In this document: positions 23,921 to 24,486 of the stretch, piece after piece
Layout of the letters: every line of letters starts with the position of its first letter
How positions within the stretch are numbered: the stretch's first letter is position 1
DNA from: Lachnospiraceae bacterium UBA4292
Lineage (GTDB): Bacteria > Bacillota > Clostridia > Lachnospirales > Lachnospiraceae
DNA: 24,486 nt
Direction: 5' to 3'
Assembly: GCA_002395865.1 (NCBI GenBank)
Contig: DGVE01000088.1
Span: 1 to 24,486, forward strand
Program-made: the position numbers and the translations under genes
Notes under the pieces: generated by a model
The model's input: only the letters and a program-made list of their open reading frames with translations
What the model was told of the DNA's origin: nothing
Database searches by the model: none

Positions 23921-24486
23921 TTAATACCCTGACTGTCTGAATTCTCCGGTAATGGCGTTTATTATTATTTCACAGCCGTTCGACCATATTCCACCGGCAT
24001 AAAACGGATCCTCGTCAGTGTTCTCAAACAAAATATTACAACGAAGCTCACCCTTAAAAGCATATACAGGAATAATATCTATCTTGTACCTTCCCAAAAG
24101 GGCCTCATAATACTCTTCGCCAAAGACATCTTTAACATAACCGAGAGCAATCTCGATCATCTTATCCTGAGGAAGAATACTATCCGTTCCGTTATAATAT
24201 CCGTCCGGGTTAAAATTACCTGTTACAAAAACATCATTGTCATCAAAGAACACATCTGCAAGTAAGATCTCGCCATATTGTGTATTCTGAACGAGTCTAT
24301 ACTCCTTTGAGTACGAATTCTCCGACCAAGAACCGGATACATCCTCCCGATCGGTCTCCATTCCCACTACTTTAAGCAGGTAGTCCACCATCTGTTCCGG
24401 GTCGTTGCTTATCTTCGTGTTCTGCGGATCGGTGTTGGATATCATACGGAATTGTATATCCGCATTCGTGTAGAATACCAGTCCGT
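23921..24486 (-). CDS. Uncharacterised protein, partial (5' end beyond right edge)
   Basis: The frame is open from the window edge to the TAA at 23921, giving 188 visible codons. An ATG at 24445 exists, but no ribosome site lies before it and the frame continues upstream without a stop (GLVFYTNADIQFR), so the real start is probably outside the window. I do not recognise the family. The protein is acidic and rich in aromatic residues, with no membrane segment in the visible part. The end, INAITGEFRQSGY, resembles the closing strand of PepSY-like or secreted lipoprotein domains (IxxxTGEF), which is only a weak hint. Codon use is slightly more AT-rich than in the genes to its left. It is separated from them by a terminator. 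Confidence 0.65.
   Translation of the reverse strand, partial: GLVFYTNADIQFRMISNTDPQNTKISNDPEQMVDYLLKVVGMETDREDVSGSWSENSYSKEYRLVQNTQYGEILLADVFFDDNDVFVTGNFNPDGYYNGTDSILPQDKMIEIALGYVKDVFGEEYYEALLGRYKIDIIPVYAFKGELRCNILFENTDEDPFYAGGIWSNGCEIIINAITGEFRQSGY

Overview
All the protein-coding genes seen in this 24.5 kb window lie on the minus strand. The window reads as a piece of a Clostridia (Firmicutes) chromosome, most likely Lachnospiraceae. The reasons are strong AAGGAG/GGAGG ribosome sites, very tight gene packing, frequent ATA and AGA codons in moderately GC-rich DNA, a clostridial-type soluble formate dehydrogenase, and an RsbU/V/W partner-switching module. The family assignment is an inference from style, not a marker-gene result. 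No rRNA, tRNA, CRISPR array, insertion sequence or phage gene was seen.

In transcription order, from the right edge leftward, the layout is as follows. (1) A gene of unknown function, cut by the right edge, is followed by an intrinsic terminator (about 23793-23835). (2) A near-consensus promoter (23695-23724) drives a surface protein with a signal peptide, a Thr/Glu-rich stalk and a C-terminal membrane anchor. A hairpin with a poor T-tract follows it. (3) Oligoendopeptidase F (pepF). (4) A signalling block: an RsbV-like STAS protein, an RsbW-like kinase, a Cache-HAMP-SpoIIE phosphatase, and a STAS domain fused to an aminoglycoside-phosphotransferase-like kinase. (5) Two phosphoesterase genes: an anchored 5'-nucleotidase-family metallophosphatase and a membrane PAP2 phosphatase. 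(6) Phosphoketolase (xfp). (7) A two-gene formate dehydrogenase: a NuoF-cluster/GltD-like fusion and a NuoG-like Cys-type catalytic subunit. (8) A molybdenum-cofactor block: moeA, a mobA-mobB fusion, a second MoeA-like protein, moaC, modA, modB, moaA and a MOSC-MogA fusion cut by the left edge.

From pepF to the left edge no intergenic gap exceeds about 50 bases. Several junctions overlap (ATGA, TAATG), so one long transcript or nested transcripts is plausible. The molybdenum block supplies the cofactor for the formate dehydrogenase: MoaA and MoaC make the pterin precursor, MogA and MoeA insert the metal, MobA adds the nucleotide, and ModAB imports molybdate. The GltD-like subunit probably links formate oxidation or CO2 reduction to NAD(P)H. 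Phosphoketolase makes acetyl phosphate from sugar phosphates, so the operon joins acetate/acetyl-phosphate production with formate redox chemistry. The signalling block upstream could control part of this or the cell envelope, but no sigma factor target is encoded here.

Genes expected but absent from the window are modC, moaD, moaE, a MoeB-type activator and fdhD. They may lie beyond the left edge. No gene-free stretch longer than 300 bases exists. The largest (23650-23920) holds the promoter and terminator described below.
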